The notes: generated by a model not told the origin, from the letters alone. A stretch of 64,000 nt of DNA from Desulfomarina profundi (GCF_019703855.1 NZ_AP024086.1:4174501-4238500); one strand, 5' to 3'. Numbered from the stretch's first letter, positions 36,452 to 45,949 are shown. Numbers and translations are program-made.

Positions 36452-36918
36452 GTTTCCTCCTTTTGGGATATCATTTCTGTAACCGGTAAATACTTATACC
36501 GGGATTTATGCAAATATTGACCCAGTATCTGTTTTTATTATATCTTGTTTAAATTAGAGAAAAAAAAATTTAAACCAAACAATGCTGCTGCAGCAATTGG
36601 TAGAATTTTTCGGATGAGTGGAGAAGAATTTCGGAATTCCGGGTTGTTTAATTTTCTGTAACACCATTCACCTGTTGAAAATGTGACGTTGGTTTTTGCT
36701 GAAATCAATCGTTTTCATGTAAATTAATGGCAAGTTTTGCCCTGTTTATGACATTCTCTTTGTTTAAAGCTATTAAGAATGTTATTGTATGAGCTTAATA
36801 TTGACGAATGACAGAATATCGTGCATGTTCTATTAAGGTTTGAATTTCATACAGTTACAATGTGGTAGCTCGGGTTGTTTCATCATGTGTCCGGTGAAGA
36901 GTTGAGTGAGGTGCAGCT
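36452..36918. other. Intergenic region without a gene
   Basis: This AT-rich stretch lies between the divergent PEP-CTERM and panC genes. No ORF with family features, tRNA or clear operator was found. It probably holds both promoters. Confidence 0.5.
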
Positions 36919-37770
36919 ATTAAGATTATTCATACAATAGAAGAAATGCGGGATCGGGCAGAAGGCCTGAGGATAGAGGGAAAAACCATCAGCTTTGTTC
37001 CGACAATGGGTTATCTCCACGAGGGGCATCTGTCTCTTCTACGCATAGCCCGGCAGAAAGGGGACGACCTTGCCCTGTCAATTTTTGTAAATCCTGCCCA
37101 GTTCGGACCGAATGAAGATTTGAGTACCTATCCCCGTTCTCTGGAAAAGGATCTTGAACTGGCTGAGAAAGAGGGTGTCGATGTTGTTTTTGTACCAATG
37201 GACTCAAGTTTATACCCGGAAGGGTATCAGACTTACGTAGAGTTGGAAAAATTGCCAGCTCACCTGTGCGGCCTGTCACGTCCGGTATTCTTTAAAGGAA
37301 TTGCCACGGTCGTAACCCAGTTGTTTAACATCGTCAAACCCCATGTGGCTGTTTTTGGAGAAAAAGATTTTCAGCAACTGGCAATAATCCGTCAGATGGT
37401 GAAGGACCTGAAATTTGATATTGAAATCATTGGAGGACCGATAATCCGGGAGGCTGACGGTCTGGCCATGAGTTCCAGGAATGCCTATCTTGACGAATCC
37501 ATGAGGCCTGCGGCGTTGAGCCTTTCACGGGCACTTGCAAGGGCAAAGGAAATGGTGCGGTCAGGGATTATAGACTCAGAACGCATTGAACGGGAGGCCA
37601 GAGCCATTCTCTCTGCCTTTCCTGACATTGCCATTGATTATATTTCTATTTGTGATCCGTTCAGCCTGGATGGAGTTCAGCAGGTCAGGGGGAAGACACT
37701 GATGGCCCTGGCTGTGAATCTGAGAAAAATAAGGCTGATAGATAATACAGTTCTGGATCCGGAATCCTGA
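36919..37770 (+). CDS. panC: Pantothenate synthetase, probable AUU start
   Basis: It joins pantoate and beta-alanine using ATP. Family motifs are complete: FVPTMGYLHEGHLSLL (HIGH-like), VFVNPAQFGPNEDLSTYPR, VFGEKDFQQLAIIRQM and MSSRNAYLDESMRPAA (KMSKS-like). The first ATG (36946) would cut off the beta-strand KIIHTIEEMR that nearly all PanC proteins start with. In frame upstream lies ATT (36919) with GAGGTG 5 nt before it, and a stop just beyond. No ATG, GTG or TTG exists between. Start at ATT gives 283 residues, the normal length. A misread base is the alternative. Confidence 0.88.
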   Translation: MKIIHTIEEMRDRAEGLRIEGKTISFVPTMGYLHEGHLSLLRIARQKGDDLALSIFVNPAQFGPNEDLSTYPRSLEKDLELAEKEGVDVVFVPMDSSLYPEGYQTYVELEKLPAHLCGLSRPVFFKGIATVVTQLFNIVKPHVAVFGEKDFQQLAIIRQMVKDLKFDIEIIGGPIIREADGLAMSSRNAYLDESMRPAALSLSRALARAKEMVRSGIIDSERIEREARAILSAFPDIAIDYISICDPFSLDGVQQVRGKTLMALAVNLRKIRLIDNTVLDPES

Positions 37771-37814
37771 TGCCTTGACTGAGGATAAACTGATCCCATT
37801 GAAAAGGTGTTTTT

Positions 37815-38588
37815 ATGTATCAATCTCTGTTGCCTGTCTTGAAACCACTTGTCTTTGAAGGAAAAAGTGGTGTTCTTGAAATAGTCCACAAATATGATGA
37901 TCGAGGGTTCTTGTATCTCAATGAAGGTATCATAGAGCAGGTTGAAACAAAAAATCTCCAGGGAAGAAAGGCCGCTGCAGCCTGTGTCAGATGGGTCAAT
38001 ATCACTGTCCGGTTTAGAGAGGGAGCGCGGGAAAAATATATTCCAGATCCTGATGTCGATACCAACGAAATTCTTTCCTATCTTGAAAAGGTGCACAGAA
38101 ACATCGCGGTAATCAACGATAAAATATCGGATGAGAATGCGATTTTTCAGGCTGACTTCGACCGGATAGGTGAGGTTGAGCGATTGAGTGCCGGTGATCT
38201 CAAGGTGGCCATGCTGCTGGATGGGGAACGGAGCATCGAGCAGGTTATGCGCAAGTCGGGCAAGTCGGAACTGGCAGTACTGACGCATATCTGCCGGTTG
38301 ATGATTGCGGGAGTAATACAACAGAAAATCTCGAAAAATGTACTGGATACCGATAAACAGAATGATTTGCTGGCATCACTTGAAACCGTTCTCATAGATC
38401 TGGTGGGCCCGGCGGCCCCTATATTGATAGAAGATTCTTTTGAAGAGATACAGTCAAGGCCCGGGATGCTGGCGAAAGAAGATGTCCAGTCTCTTTTTTC
38501 GGCTATCAGAAAAGAGTTGAGCGAGGAAGACAAGGTTCTTTTCGATGATTGGAGTTCTTCAGTCTTGTCAGGCAGACTTGTCTACTGA
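37815..38588 (+). CDS. DUF4388 (PATAN-type) domain protein
   Basis: The 257-residue protein begins with a DUF4388-like segment (FEGKSGVLEIVHKYDDRGFL, YLNEGIIEQVETKNLQGRKA), found in bacterial regulatory and gliding or chemosensory proteins. A charged helical middle (about 90-160) and a C-terminal helical domain resembling a winged helix (LAVLTHICRLMIAGVIQQKI) follow. No catalytic motif is seen. It lies 44 nt after panC, and its 3' end overlaps that of the convergent repeat-protein gene by 21 nt. Confidence 0.7.
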   Translation: MYQSLLPVLKPLVFEGKSGVLEIVHKYDDRGFLYLNEGIIEQVETKNLQGRKAAAACVRWVNITVRFREGAREKYIPDPDVDTNEILSYLEKVHRNIAVINDKISDENAIFQADFDRIGEVERLSAGDLKVAMLLDGERSIEQVMRKSGKSELAVLTHICRLMIAGVIQQKISKNVLDTDKQNDLLASLETVLIDLVGPAAPILIEDSFEEIQSRPGMLAKEDVQSLFSAIRKELSEEDKVLFDDWSSSVLSGRLVY

Positions 38589-39299
38589 TAAACGGTTGGT
38601 GATGAATATTTTTATGAGGTCCTCTGGGGGAGCTTGGCCGTAAGTTTTTGCAAAAGCTTTACGGAATTCGAGCACAGTGGAAATAGAACCGTTGGCCCCT
38701 GTCCTGGCGAAATACACTTCATCCTCCTGATTTTTATCCTGCATTCTTTCCAGAAATATTTTTGTGATGTTATCTGGTGGCGGAAAGCCGAACTCTTCGA
38801 TAAACTGTTTCCTGAAAGTGAGAACCGTGGGGTGGGGCGTGTCCGCTATCTTCCTGGCAAAATCCTGTTGATTCCGTTTATCTGTTTTTTTACAGACAGC
38901 ACTGGAAGAGCCTGGGTGCTTTGCTTCTTTCAGGTACAGTTCAGTCAGGTGTTCCGATGGAGGAACAGCGTATTTTTTTTCAAAGTCACGAAGGAACTGC
39001 AGGACAGTAGAGGAACTGCTGTAGACAACGCTTTCTGCCGGGCCGATATCCTGAGTACTGCCTGTCGGTTGCGGGGCACCTGTAAAATCCATGTATTTCT
39101 TCAGTTCCGACCTGTCGATTTCAGTCAGGCCAATAAAGTAGTCAATGAGATCGATACCGGGGCCATGGCCGAATTCTTCTATAAAAGCTGTATGCAGTCG
39201 TTCCAGTGTCGGTTCAGGGCCTTCAGCTGTTTCTTTGACCAGGGATGCCTGAACAGGCCAGAGATCATTGAGATTATGTCGGTTACAGGGGTCTGTCAT
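38568..39299 (-). CDS. Uncharacterised four-repeat protein
   Basis: The 243-residue protein contains four copies of a repeat of about 27 residues near positions 31, 97, 158 and 206. They are TLERLHTAFIEEFGHGPG.., TVLQFLRDFEKKYAVPPS.., TVLTFRKQFIEEFGFPPP.. and TVLEFRKAFAKTYGQAPP... Each continues with a helix (DNITKIFLE, EDLIKIFI). The consensus is TVLxFRKxFxxxYGxPPPxxLxKIF. Linkers are charged and variable. I do not recognise the family. It follows a dCache-HAMP protein after 8 nt on the same strand and probably works with it, perhaps as a peptide- or protein-binding adaptor. Confidence 0.6.
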   Translation of the reverse strand: MTDPCNRHNLNDLWPVQASLVKETAEGPEPTLERLHTAFIEEFGHGPGIDLIDYFIGLTEIDRSELKKYMDFTGAPQPTGSTQDIGPAESVVYSSSSTVLQFLRDFEKKYAVPPSEHLTELYLKEAKHPGSSSAVCKKTDKRNQQDFARKIADTPHPTVLTFRKQFIEEFGFPPPDNITKIFLERMQDKNQEDEVYFARTGANGSISTVLEFRKAFAKTYGQAPPEDLIKIFITNRLSVDKSA

Positions 39300-39306
39300 G
39301 GGGTAT

Positions 39307-40494
39307 TTATTTCTGTTTCCGTTTTAACAGGATAACCATGGATTTTCTTAACCGTTCAATTGCTTCCGCCAGCAGTTTTGTTTCATCTTTTGAAGCAACA
39401 ACAACTGAAGAAGTGAGTTCTCCTTTGCTCATAGCCTCTGTGGTTTTGGTCAGGTAAATTATCGGATCAGTAATTGATTTTGCAAGGACCACCGCCAGGA
39501 ACAGGGTTGCGATAAAAACAACCATGCTTATTCCCAGAAAAACATTCCTGAATGTCGTGACGGACCGATAGACTTCAGTGGCAGGAACCACCTCCACAAC
39601 ATTACCAAGGAGAGTATATTTTTTCTTATCGACAAAAACAGGTGCAGAAGCAATGAGATTGTCCTGCAGGATTATCGTATTGGGATTTTGAGCACTGATG
39701 ATCTGTTTTGCGGCGCCCGGGAAATCGGTTTTGAAGTTTTCTCCGGTATTCAGATCTGTCTGGCTGCCCCATTCTTTTTTGGCGTTGCGATGCGAATAGT
39801 AATATCCTTTATTATCTATGAAATAGAGCTGCTCATAGCCTCTGTTCTTTTCTCTCACAAGTTTGAGGAATTTGTCGGCCATTACGTTGAACAAGACAAT
39901 TCCCTTGAACTGGTTGCTTTTGTCATATACTGGAGTGCCATACCTGATGACCGGTCGGAGCGGCTGCTCGACTTTTCCTCTTTCGCGATTCAGGTCAAGT
40001 GGAGAGATCATGAGCTGTCCGTTGTTCAGTTCTGCCGTGTCAGCAAAATAATAGCGTTTTTTCTTGTTCTGCAGCCTGTCTTTTGCCACTATTGCGCTTT
40101 CACCCTGGTTTCTGTCAACCCTGACGACCTCCATTCCAGTCGCATCCAGGAACCGGACCTGGTGATAAATCTTTTTGTGTTTAGAAAAGGCAAGGAAATC
40201 TTTTTCGAGGTTTTTCCTGAGTGTATTTATATCATTTGCAGACGGTGAAAAAACATCACCAATCAGGGTTCGCAGGGTCACGGAGTCGCGGAGGTAGAAA
40301 AGGTCATTGGAGACATTTTTCAAAAAATCTTCAATTTCAAAGGAAATCAGGTGCACTTTATCATTCAGTTTAGCGGTAATTGAGGATTTCAATGAGTTGC
40401 TGATATTGCTTAAAGCATACCAGCCTATTGATACAAGCGGGATCAGTGAAATGAATATAAAGGCAAGTAAAAGTTTAGTCCTGATTTTTCTCAT
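39307..40494 (-). CDS. dCache-HAMP membrane receptor without output domain
   Basis: From the ATG at 40494, 395 residues. TM1 (LLLAFIFISLIPLVSIGWYA) and TM2 (about 305-335; FLGISMVVFIATLFLAVVLA) enclose a periplasmic double-Cache sensor (YHQVRFLDATGMEVVRVDRN; GTPVYDKSNQFKGIVLFNVM). A HAMP domain (SITDPIIYLTKTTEAMSKGE) follows and the protein ends soon after. No kinase, methyl-accepting or cyclase domain is present. Signal output must go through a partner, most simply the four-repeat protein encoded next. The upstream Met at 40518 is an alternative start. Confidence 0.82.
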   Translation of the reverse strand: MRKIRTKLLLAFIFISLIPLVSIGWYALSNISNSLKSSITAKLNDKVHLISFEIEDFLKNVSNDLFYLRDSVTLRTLIGDVFSPSANDINTLRKNLEKDFLAFSKHKKIYHQVRFLDATGMEVVRVDRNQGESAIVAKDRLQNKKKRYYFADTAELNNGQLMISPLDLNRERGKVEQPLRPVIRYGTPVYDKSNQFKGIVLFNVMADKFLKLVREKNRGYEQLYFIDNKGYYYSHRNAKKEWGSQTDLNTGENFKTDFPGAAKQIISAQNPNTIILQDNLIASAPVFVDKKKYTLLGNVVEVVPATEVYRSVTTFRNVFLGISMVVFIATLFLAVVLAKSITDPIIYLTKTTEAMSKGELTSSVVVASKDETKLLAEAIERLRKSMVILLKRKQK

Positions 40495-40821
40495 GTTTTT
40501 CTCCAAAAGGGGGCGCAAATTCCTGTGGAACCAATTCCGTGCTCAAGAAAAAGAAAGTCATGTTCCTGTAAAGTGCAATAACACAATATTAGCAGACAAT
40601 TTCTTAAATACATAATAATATTTATCATATAGTGCAATTTCATGACTGAAAACTTACTTCAGACCACCTCAAAAAATGACCTTTTCGTCCGATCTCTTCG
40701 GTAAAATTGAGGAAAATCGAAGTTGACAGGGATTACGAGTGTGAAAATGTTCCTTCGATTCATTTTCAACCGGCAAAAAGACGCCAGGCTGAGGTCTTTT
40801 TGTCACTAGGATTTATTCCGG
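40495..40821. other. Intergenic region without a supported gene
   Basis: It contains a short inverted repeat AATCGAA (40725 region) with TTCGATT (40754 region). The reading frame at 40707-40922 overlaps the IclR gene antisense and has no family features. Confidence 0.4.
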
Positions 40822-41604
40822 TCAAAACAGATGATTTGATATCTTTTTGGCGGTTTCACGGAGTGTGGGAATTGCCGTCTCCAGGAAATCGGATGTCATG
40901 CGAAATGCCGGGCCGGCTATGACCACTGCAGCTTTCGGGGCGCCGTCCGGGCTGTGTATAGCTGCAGCCATGGCATGGGTATCCCGGTAGCGCTCACCCC
41001 TGTCATAGGCAATTCCGGTCTGTTTAATTTCTTTTAACAGGTTGAGGTAATCTTTTCTGGTGACTATTGTGTTTTCGTTGAACCGTGTAAATTTCTGTTG
41101 CAGGCAGAGTTCTAGAAATTTCGGATCACTATGTGACAGGATAACCTTGGCTCCGGCGGCGACGTTGATCGGTACCTGTTCTCCCTGCTGGAAGTTGAAC
41201 CTGATATGGCTCGGTCCTTCCACATGAAGGGCAAGAACTACATTGGTGCCCGAAAGCATTTCAAGGGCGACACTTTCTCCCATCATCTGTGAAAGCTCGG
41301 TGAGATATGGCTGGGCGATCACCAGCAGTTTGCTGTTGATTGATCTGGTGGTGGCCGTGCCAATTTTCAGGGCTGATTTCCCCAGCATGTATTTTCTGGT
41401 GATCGGGTTCTGCTGCAGAAAATTGGTGGCAACGAGAAGTTTGATCAGCCTGCTGGTTGTTGATTTATGGATACCGAGCTTTCGGCTCAGCTCAGTCGTT
41501 CCCATTTCATTGTTGTATGGAGCGAAAGCGAGGAGGATGTTGAGCGCTTTTTCCGCCGATGAACTGTTCGCCGGTTTTTCCTGTTGTTGGTTACTGTTTT
41601 CCAA
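40822..41604 (-). CDS. IclR-family transcriptional regulator
   Basis: The 260-residue protein starts at a TTG with GGAAGG 4 nt upstream. The N-terminal winged helix (GTTELSRKLGIHKSTTSRLI) is followed by the IclR effector domain (about 85-255), including GESVALEMLSGTNVVLALHV, VPINVAAGAKVILSHSD and AYDRGERYRDTHAMAAAIHS. IclR proteins often control aromatic degradation genes and bind a pathway intermediate. It is divergent from transhydroxylase operon A with a 0.5-kb gap and is the most likely regulator of that operon. Confidence 0.88.
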   Translation of the reverse strand: MENSNQQQEKPANSSSAEKALNILLAFAPYNNEMGTTELSRKLGIHKSTTSRLIKLLVATNFLQQNPITRKYMLGKSALKIGTATTRSINSKLLVIAQPYLTELSQMMGESVALEMLSGTNVVLALHVEGPSHIRFNFQQGEQVPINVAAGAKVILSHSDPKFLELCLQQKFTRFNENTIVTRKDYLNLLKEIKQTGIAYDRGERYRDTHAMAAAIHSPDGAPKAAVVIAGPAFRMTSDFLETAIPTLRETAKKISNHLF

Positions 41605-41792
41605 TTTGCCTTCCTTTGTTCCGAATGTGTGAATCGTGTCCCGTATGTTGGAACTTAATAGAGTGTCTCGGCTTTCCTGTCAAGAAATTTCACCCGGTGA
41701 GAGGTATGAAAAACTGCTGGATGAGCGTAACATTCTGAAAATATAGTATAAAAAAAACAGAAGCCATCTTGTAATTGCATGTAAAATGGCCT

Positions 41793-41820
41793 TGACATGT
41801 TTGGTGGTCAGTGTAATATG
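41793..41820 (+). promoter_or_regulatory. Sigma-70-type promoter for operon A
   Basis: TTGACA (41793-41798), a 16-bp spacer and TAATAT (41815-41820) lie about 290 bp upstream of the first Mo enzyme gene. The long leader (41830-42110) contains no ORF of note. AT-rich imperfect repeats around TGCATATGT and ATATGGCAC could be IclR sites. Confidence 0.55.
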
Positions 41821-42110
41821 GTTGCATATGTCGGTATTACGTGTGCAGTATATGGCACAAATTAAGGTGCTGTTTTATCGTAAGGGAAGTGTCTATTTTT
41901 AAAATAACTAATATAATTAATTAGTTGTGTTGTTATGTGCAGGGGAAAACTGTTTTTGAGCAGGAAGAGACGAGAAAAATTTCTTTTTAAAATTTGATTC
42001 AGGTTTGCATGTAACGATCCGGGGAAGACCGGGAAAAGAAACTGTTGTGAAAATATACCGTTTGTTCTGGTTTAAATGGAAAAGGAAGCTCAACTTCGGG
42101 AGGTTATATA

Positions 42111-44627
42111 ATGAGTGAACAGGTTTTTACCAATTGTACAAACGCCGGACCCGTCAGCGTCTATGTCAAGGATGGGAAAGTAACACGAATGCGGCCGCTG
42201 GTGGCAGATGAAAAGGATTTCAAGCCATGGACCATTGAGGCGGGAGGAAAGAAATATTCGCCACCCAAAAAATTTGCGGTAGCTCCCTATGTCCATGCGG
42301 ATCGGCGCCGACTTTATTCCGAAGAACGGATAAAATACCCCATGAAGCGGGTCGACTTTGATCCCGACGGTGAAAGAAATCCCCAGAATCGGGGCAAATC
42401 CCCCTACGAGCGGATCTCCTGGGACGAGGCTTTGGACATTGTTGCCGGAGAAATCAAAAGGGTCAAGGACACGTATGGTGGTGCAGCCATCAGCGGGATG
42501 ACGTCATCACACCACAACTGGGGAATTGTCGGTTACAAAATGGGGCCGTTTGCCCGCTTTATGAATCTGTTGGAGTATACCCCCGTACTGGACAATCCGG
42601 ACAGCTGGGAGGGTTGGCACTGGGGAGCTACTCATACATACGGTTTCTACTGGCGGCTTGGAATGCCGGAGCAGTACGATCTTCTTGAGGATTCCCTGAA
42701 AAATGCGGAGATGATTGTACTCTGGTCCAATGATCCCGATACGACCAGGGGTACCTATACCGGTCAGGACTCCGCCCTCTGGCGTCAGTGGTTGAAGGAA
42801 AAGGGTGTGAAGATGGTTTTTATCGATCCCTTTTATAATTTTACCGCAGGGGTTATGGACGGCAAATGGATCGCACCGAGAATCGGGACCGATACCTGCC
42901 TGGCAATGGCTATTGCCCATGTCTGGATCACGGAAGATATCTACGACAAGGAGTATGTCCGGGACCGGACAGTAGGATTTGACGAATTCAAGGAATATGT
43001 TCTTGGTAATACTGACGGCCAGCCTAAGACTCCGGAATGGGCCGAAAATGAATCCGGTGTAAAGGCCAGAGTGATTCGTGCCCTGGCCAGGGAATGGGCG
43101 GCAAAACGGACAATCCTCTCGGGTGGCGCAAGAGGCGGTGAGGGTGGTGCATGCCGCCAGGCTTACGGTACGGAATGGGCTAGAATGATGGTTCTGCTTC
43201 AGGGAATGCAGGGACTGGGAAAACCCGGTCGCACCATCTGGGGAACCACCATGGGCGCTCCCTCCGACACCAAACACTGGTTTCCAGCTTATGCTGATCT
43301 CCAGGGCCGGGTATCCACCGCGGATATCGCAAAATATGTGCCCATGAATCCAACAAAACAGCGACTGTGGAGGCTCACACTGCCTGATGCGGTTCTTGAC
43401 CCGCCGGTCAGCTGGTACGGAGAAGGGTTCTGTGGTCAGTCACTTGAACAGCAGTTTACCCATTTTGAGTATCCCATGGAGGGGTACCCGGAAATCAGGC
43501 TGTTCTATCGATATGGCGGTTCCTTCATGGGTACCATGAGTGATACAACCAAATGGGTAAAAATGTACCAGAGCCCGAAACTTGAATTTGTCGTCAACCA
43601 GGATATCTGGTTTAACAGCGAAACCCGTATGGCTGATATCATTCTCCCTGCATGTTCCAATTTTGAACGGGACGATGTGGGTGAGTGGGGAGCGTGCGGC
43701 GGGTATACCTGCCATGCTTCCAGTGGCTGTAATTACCGGATTGTTGTTCGTCAACAGAAATGTATCGAGCCGCTGTGGGAATCAAAATCCGATTATCAGA
43801 TCCTTACCCTGCTGGCGGAGCGCCTCGGGATGAAGGAAGAGTTCACAGATGGTCGTACCGAGCTGGACTGGGTCAAGGCATTCTATGAATCATCGGATCT
43901 GCCGGGCCTGGTGAGCTGGGAAGAGTTCAACAAAAAAGGCTATCACATTATCAATATTCCCGATGATTATAAATCCACCCCGTCGCTGCGCTGGTTTGCT
44001 GAAGGCCGTGACTGTGACACGCCTGATACAAACAATCCGAAACGGAACACGGAAAAAGCGAAAGAACTGGGGACGTACTCCGGCAAGATCGAGTTCTCCT
44101 CCGAGAGCCTCAAGGCCAATTTCCCGGATGACGAGGAGAGGCCGGTATCTCCGAAGTATATACCAAGCTGGGAAGGTCATCACAGCGAGATGTACAGGGA
44201 ATATCCCCTGCAACTGATGTCTCCCCATCCCCGGTTCACCTTTCATTGCCATTACGATAAGCATACGGACTGGCTTGATGATATTCCGGGACATCGTATT
44301 AAAAAAGACGGTTATGCCTGGTGGCCGGCCAGGATCAGTCCGGAAGATGCTGCTCTTCGCGGCATACAGAATGGTGATATTGTCCGGCTGTATAATCACA
44401 GGGCTTCTGTACTCTGTATTGCCGTGGTCACTGAACGTATCCGGCCCGGGATTATTCACAGCTATGCCTCTTCCGCGAAATATGATCCACTGGTACCCGG
44501 GCAGGCAGACTCCCCGGACCGGGGTGGCTGCGTGAATATGCTGACACCTTCGCGGATGGTCTCAAAAAATGTTCCGGGCATGACACCGAATTCGTGTCTG
44601 ATTGAAATTGAAAAATGGGAGGGTTAA
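42111..44627 (+). CDS. Transhydroxylase-like molybdopterin oxidoreductase, large subunit (operon A)
   Basis: The 838-residue protein belongs to the DMSO-reductase family and most resembles pyrogallol-phloroglucinol transhydroxylase alpha subunit. It lacks the N-terminal Fe-S domain, as that enzyme does. Visible matches are [51 protein letters not shown] (His134/135), [20 protein letters not shown] and LLEDSLKNAEMIVLWSNDPD. Asp164-Ser165-Trp166 corresponds to the D-S-W site that holds the molybdenum ligand in the Pelobacter enzyme. No twin-arginine signal is present, so it is cytoplasmic. Resorcinol hydroxylase (RehL) is the other known relative, so the substrate could be a di- or trihydroxybenzene. 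It is followed after 4 nt by its small subunit. Confidence 0.85.
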   Translation: MSEQVFTNCTNAGPVSVYVKDGKVTRMRPLVADEKDFKPWTIEAGGKKYSPPKKFAVAPYVHADRRRLYSEERIKYPMKRVDFDPDGERNPQNRGKSPYERISWDEALDIVAGEIKRVKDTYGGAAISGMTSSHHNWGIVGYKMGPFARFMNLLEYTPVLDNPDSWEGWHWGATHTYGFYWRLGMPEQYDLLEDSLKNAEMIVLWSNDPDTTRGTYTGQDSALWRQWLKEKGVKMVFIDPFYNFTAGVMDGKWIAPRIGTDTCLAMAIAHVWITEDIYDKEYVRDRTVGFDEFKEYVLGNTDGQPKTPEWAENESGVKARVIRALAREWAAKRTILSGGARGGEGGACRQAYGTEWARMMVLLQGMQGLGKPGRTIWGTTMGAPSDTKHWFPAYADLQGRVSTADIAKYVPMNPTKQRLWRLTLPDAVLDPPVSWYGEGFCGQSLEQQFTHFEYPMEGYPEIRLFYRYGGSFMGTMSDTTKWVKMYQSPKLEFVVNQDIWFNSETRMADIILPACSNFERDDVGEWGACGGYTCHASSGCNYRIVVRQQKCIEPLWESKSDYQILTLLAERLGMKEEFTDGRTELDWVKAFYESSDLPGLVSWEEFNKKGYHIINIPDDYKSTPSLRWFAEGRDCDTPDTNNPKRNTEKAKELGTYSGKIEFSSESLKANFPDDEERPVSPKYIPSWEGHHSEMYREYPLQLMSPHPRFTFHCHYDKHTDWLDDIPGHRIKKDGYAWWPARISPEDAALRGIQNGDIVRLYNHRASVLCIAVVTERIRPGIIHSYASSAKYDPLVPGQADSPDRGGCVNMLTPSRMVSKNVPGMTPNSCLIEIEKWEG

Positions 44628-44631
44628 CAGA

Positions 44632-45471
44632 ATGTCACGATACTCCATACTGATAGATGTAAGCAAATGCAACGGTTGTTATAACTGCTTCCTTGCCTGC
44701 CGTGATGAATATTTCGGGAATGACTACCTGCCCCTTTCGGCGGCTCAGCCACTCAATGACCAGTTCTGGCTGCAGATGAAGGAAATTGAGCGGGGTGTAT
44801 ACCCCAAGCCCAAACTGTCCTACATTCCCACGCCGTGCATGCACTGTGAATCCGCACCTTGTATTGACGCGGCAAAGGATGGTGCAGTGTATCGCAGGGA
44901 GGACGGGATTGTCATTATTGATCCGGAAAAGGCCAAAGGTCAGGAAAGAATCGCCAACGCCTGTCCCTACAGGGTGATTTACTGGAATGAGGAAAAGGAA
45001 ATACCACAGAAGTGTACAATGTGTGCCCATCGACTGGATGAGGGCGTCAAACAACCCCGCTGTGTCGAGTCCTGCCCCACCGGAGCCATGGTTTTCGGTG
45101 ATCTGGATGATCCGAAAAGTGAAATTGCAAAGCTTGCCGCCAAACTGCCGGTGGAAGATTTTCATCCGGAGTATGGCACTGCACCTCTGGTGAAGTATGT
45201 TGGACTTCCCAGGCGATTTGTGGCTGGAGAGGTCGTTTTTTCAGATAAGGAAGGTGAGTGCGCCCAGGGTGTCGTGGTCAAATTGACCGGAGATGGCCTG
45301 AGCCTTGAAACCATCACGGATCTTTTTGGTGATTTTGAATTTGAAGGGCTTGAAAAAAACAAAAGCTATCAGGTCAGCGTTTCGGCAGACGGATATCAAG
45401 GCCGGGATGTTGAGTTTAAAACATTCAAGGATGTCAATCTCGGTGAGATTGTGCTCAATCCTGCCGGGTAA
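44632..45471 (+). CDS. Transhydroxylase-like Fe-S small subunit (operon A)
   Basis: The 279-residue protein starts with DVSKCNGCYNCFLACRDEYF and has further Cys sets in PTPCMHCESAPCIDAAKDGA, IANACPYRVIYW, QKCTMCAHRLD and RCVESCPTGAM, enough for three [4Fe-4S] clusters. A C-terminal domain of about 75 residues (FVAGEVVFSDKEGECAQGVV, DLFGDFEFEGLEKNKSYQVS) is the carboxypeptidase-regulatory/Cna-B-like beta-barrel known from the small subunit of transhydroxylase. GGGAGG precedes the ATG. The order large-small and the C-terminal barrel are diagnostic for this enzyme group as opposed to other DMSO-reductase relatives. Confidence 0.86.
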   Translation: MSRYSILIDVSKCNGCYNCFLACRDEYFGNDYLPLSAAQPLNDQFWLQMKEIERGVYPKPKLSYIPTPCMHCESAPCIDAAKDGAVYRREDGIVIIDPEKAKGQERIANACPYRVIYWNEEKEIPQKCTMCAHRLDEGVKQPRCVESCPTGAMVFGDLDDPKSEIAKLAAKLPVEDFHPEYGTAPLVKYVGLPRRFVAGEVVFSDKEGECAQGVVVKLTGDGLSLETITDLFGDFEFEGLEKNKSYQVSVSADGYQGRDVEFKTFKDVNLGEIVLNPAG

Positions 45472-45479
45472 TTCATACA

Positions 45480-45509
45480 GGGGGTGTGTCGCACCCCCTC
45501 TTCTTTTTT
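45480..45509 (+). terminator. Terminator/attenuator after the small subunit
   Basis: GGGGGTG-TGTCG-CACCCCC followed by TCTTCTTTTTT. It sits 9 nt past the small-subunit stop and 14 nt before the cupin gene, so it should reduce read-through and give more Mo enzyme than downstream enzymes. Confidence 0.75.
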
Positions 45510-45522
45510 CCTGAGGTCAGTC

Positions 45523-45852
45523 ATGATAAGTGTAAAAGACGCGGAAGGTACTCCATACGAAGCCGCGAAACATTCTGAAGTATACGGACTCCAGAAGATT
45601 ACAGAAGCAGTGTCGAAACGGACCACCGTCTGTTATTCTTATTTCCAGCCCAATGGCGGTGCGGAAATGAGTTCTTCTCCCAAGGAGAGAATTTATTATG
45701 TGGTCAAAGGTTCAATTACCGTCAGCGGCCCTGATGAAAAACATGTCCTTAATGAGGGTGATCTCATTTATATCGCCCCCGGTGAAGAGCGTGACATGGT
45801 GATCAACGGCGGTAAACCGGCCGAAGTCCTGGTAACCATAGTCACCCCATAA
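45523..45852 (+). CDS. Small cupin-domain protein
   Basis: The 109-residue single-domain cupin reads CYSYFQPNGGAEMSSSPKER, IYYVVKGSITVSGPDEKHVL and NEGDLIYIAPGEERDMVING. The usual metal ligands of motif 1 (HxH...E) are largely missing, only one Glu being in place, so it may not be a metalloenzyme. Function could be ring-opening, isomerisation or binding of a pathway intermediate. Nothing in the sequence decides this. Its position between the Mo enzyme and the SDR argues for a role in the pathway. Confidence 0.7.
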   Translation: MISVKDAEGTPYEAAKHSEVYGLQKITEAVSKRTTVCYSYFQPNGGAEMSSSPKERIYYVVKGSITVSGPDEKHVLNEGDLIYIAPGEERDMVINGGKPAEVLVTIVTP

Positions 45853-45949
45853 CCCGAATCGAATAACGGTTTACGGGAATGGAGTGGCTTTTAGATAACA
45901 TGTAATTTCGTATGCAAGGGGTGGGCGGGTTGCCACCCGGGGAGAAAAA

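Noticed and set aside
40707-40922. 71-codon ORF on the + strand
   Set aside because: It overlaps the 3' end of the IclR gene antisense and has no family features or ribosome site.
45523-45852. Assigning the cupin as a ring-cleaving dioxygenase
   Set aside because: The usual metal ligands are mostly missing and the organism appears anaerobic, so oxygen-dependent cleavage is unlikely.
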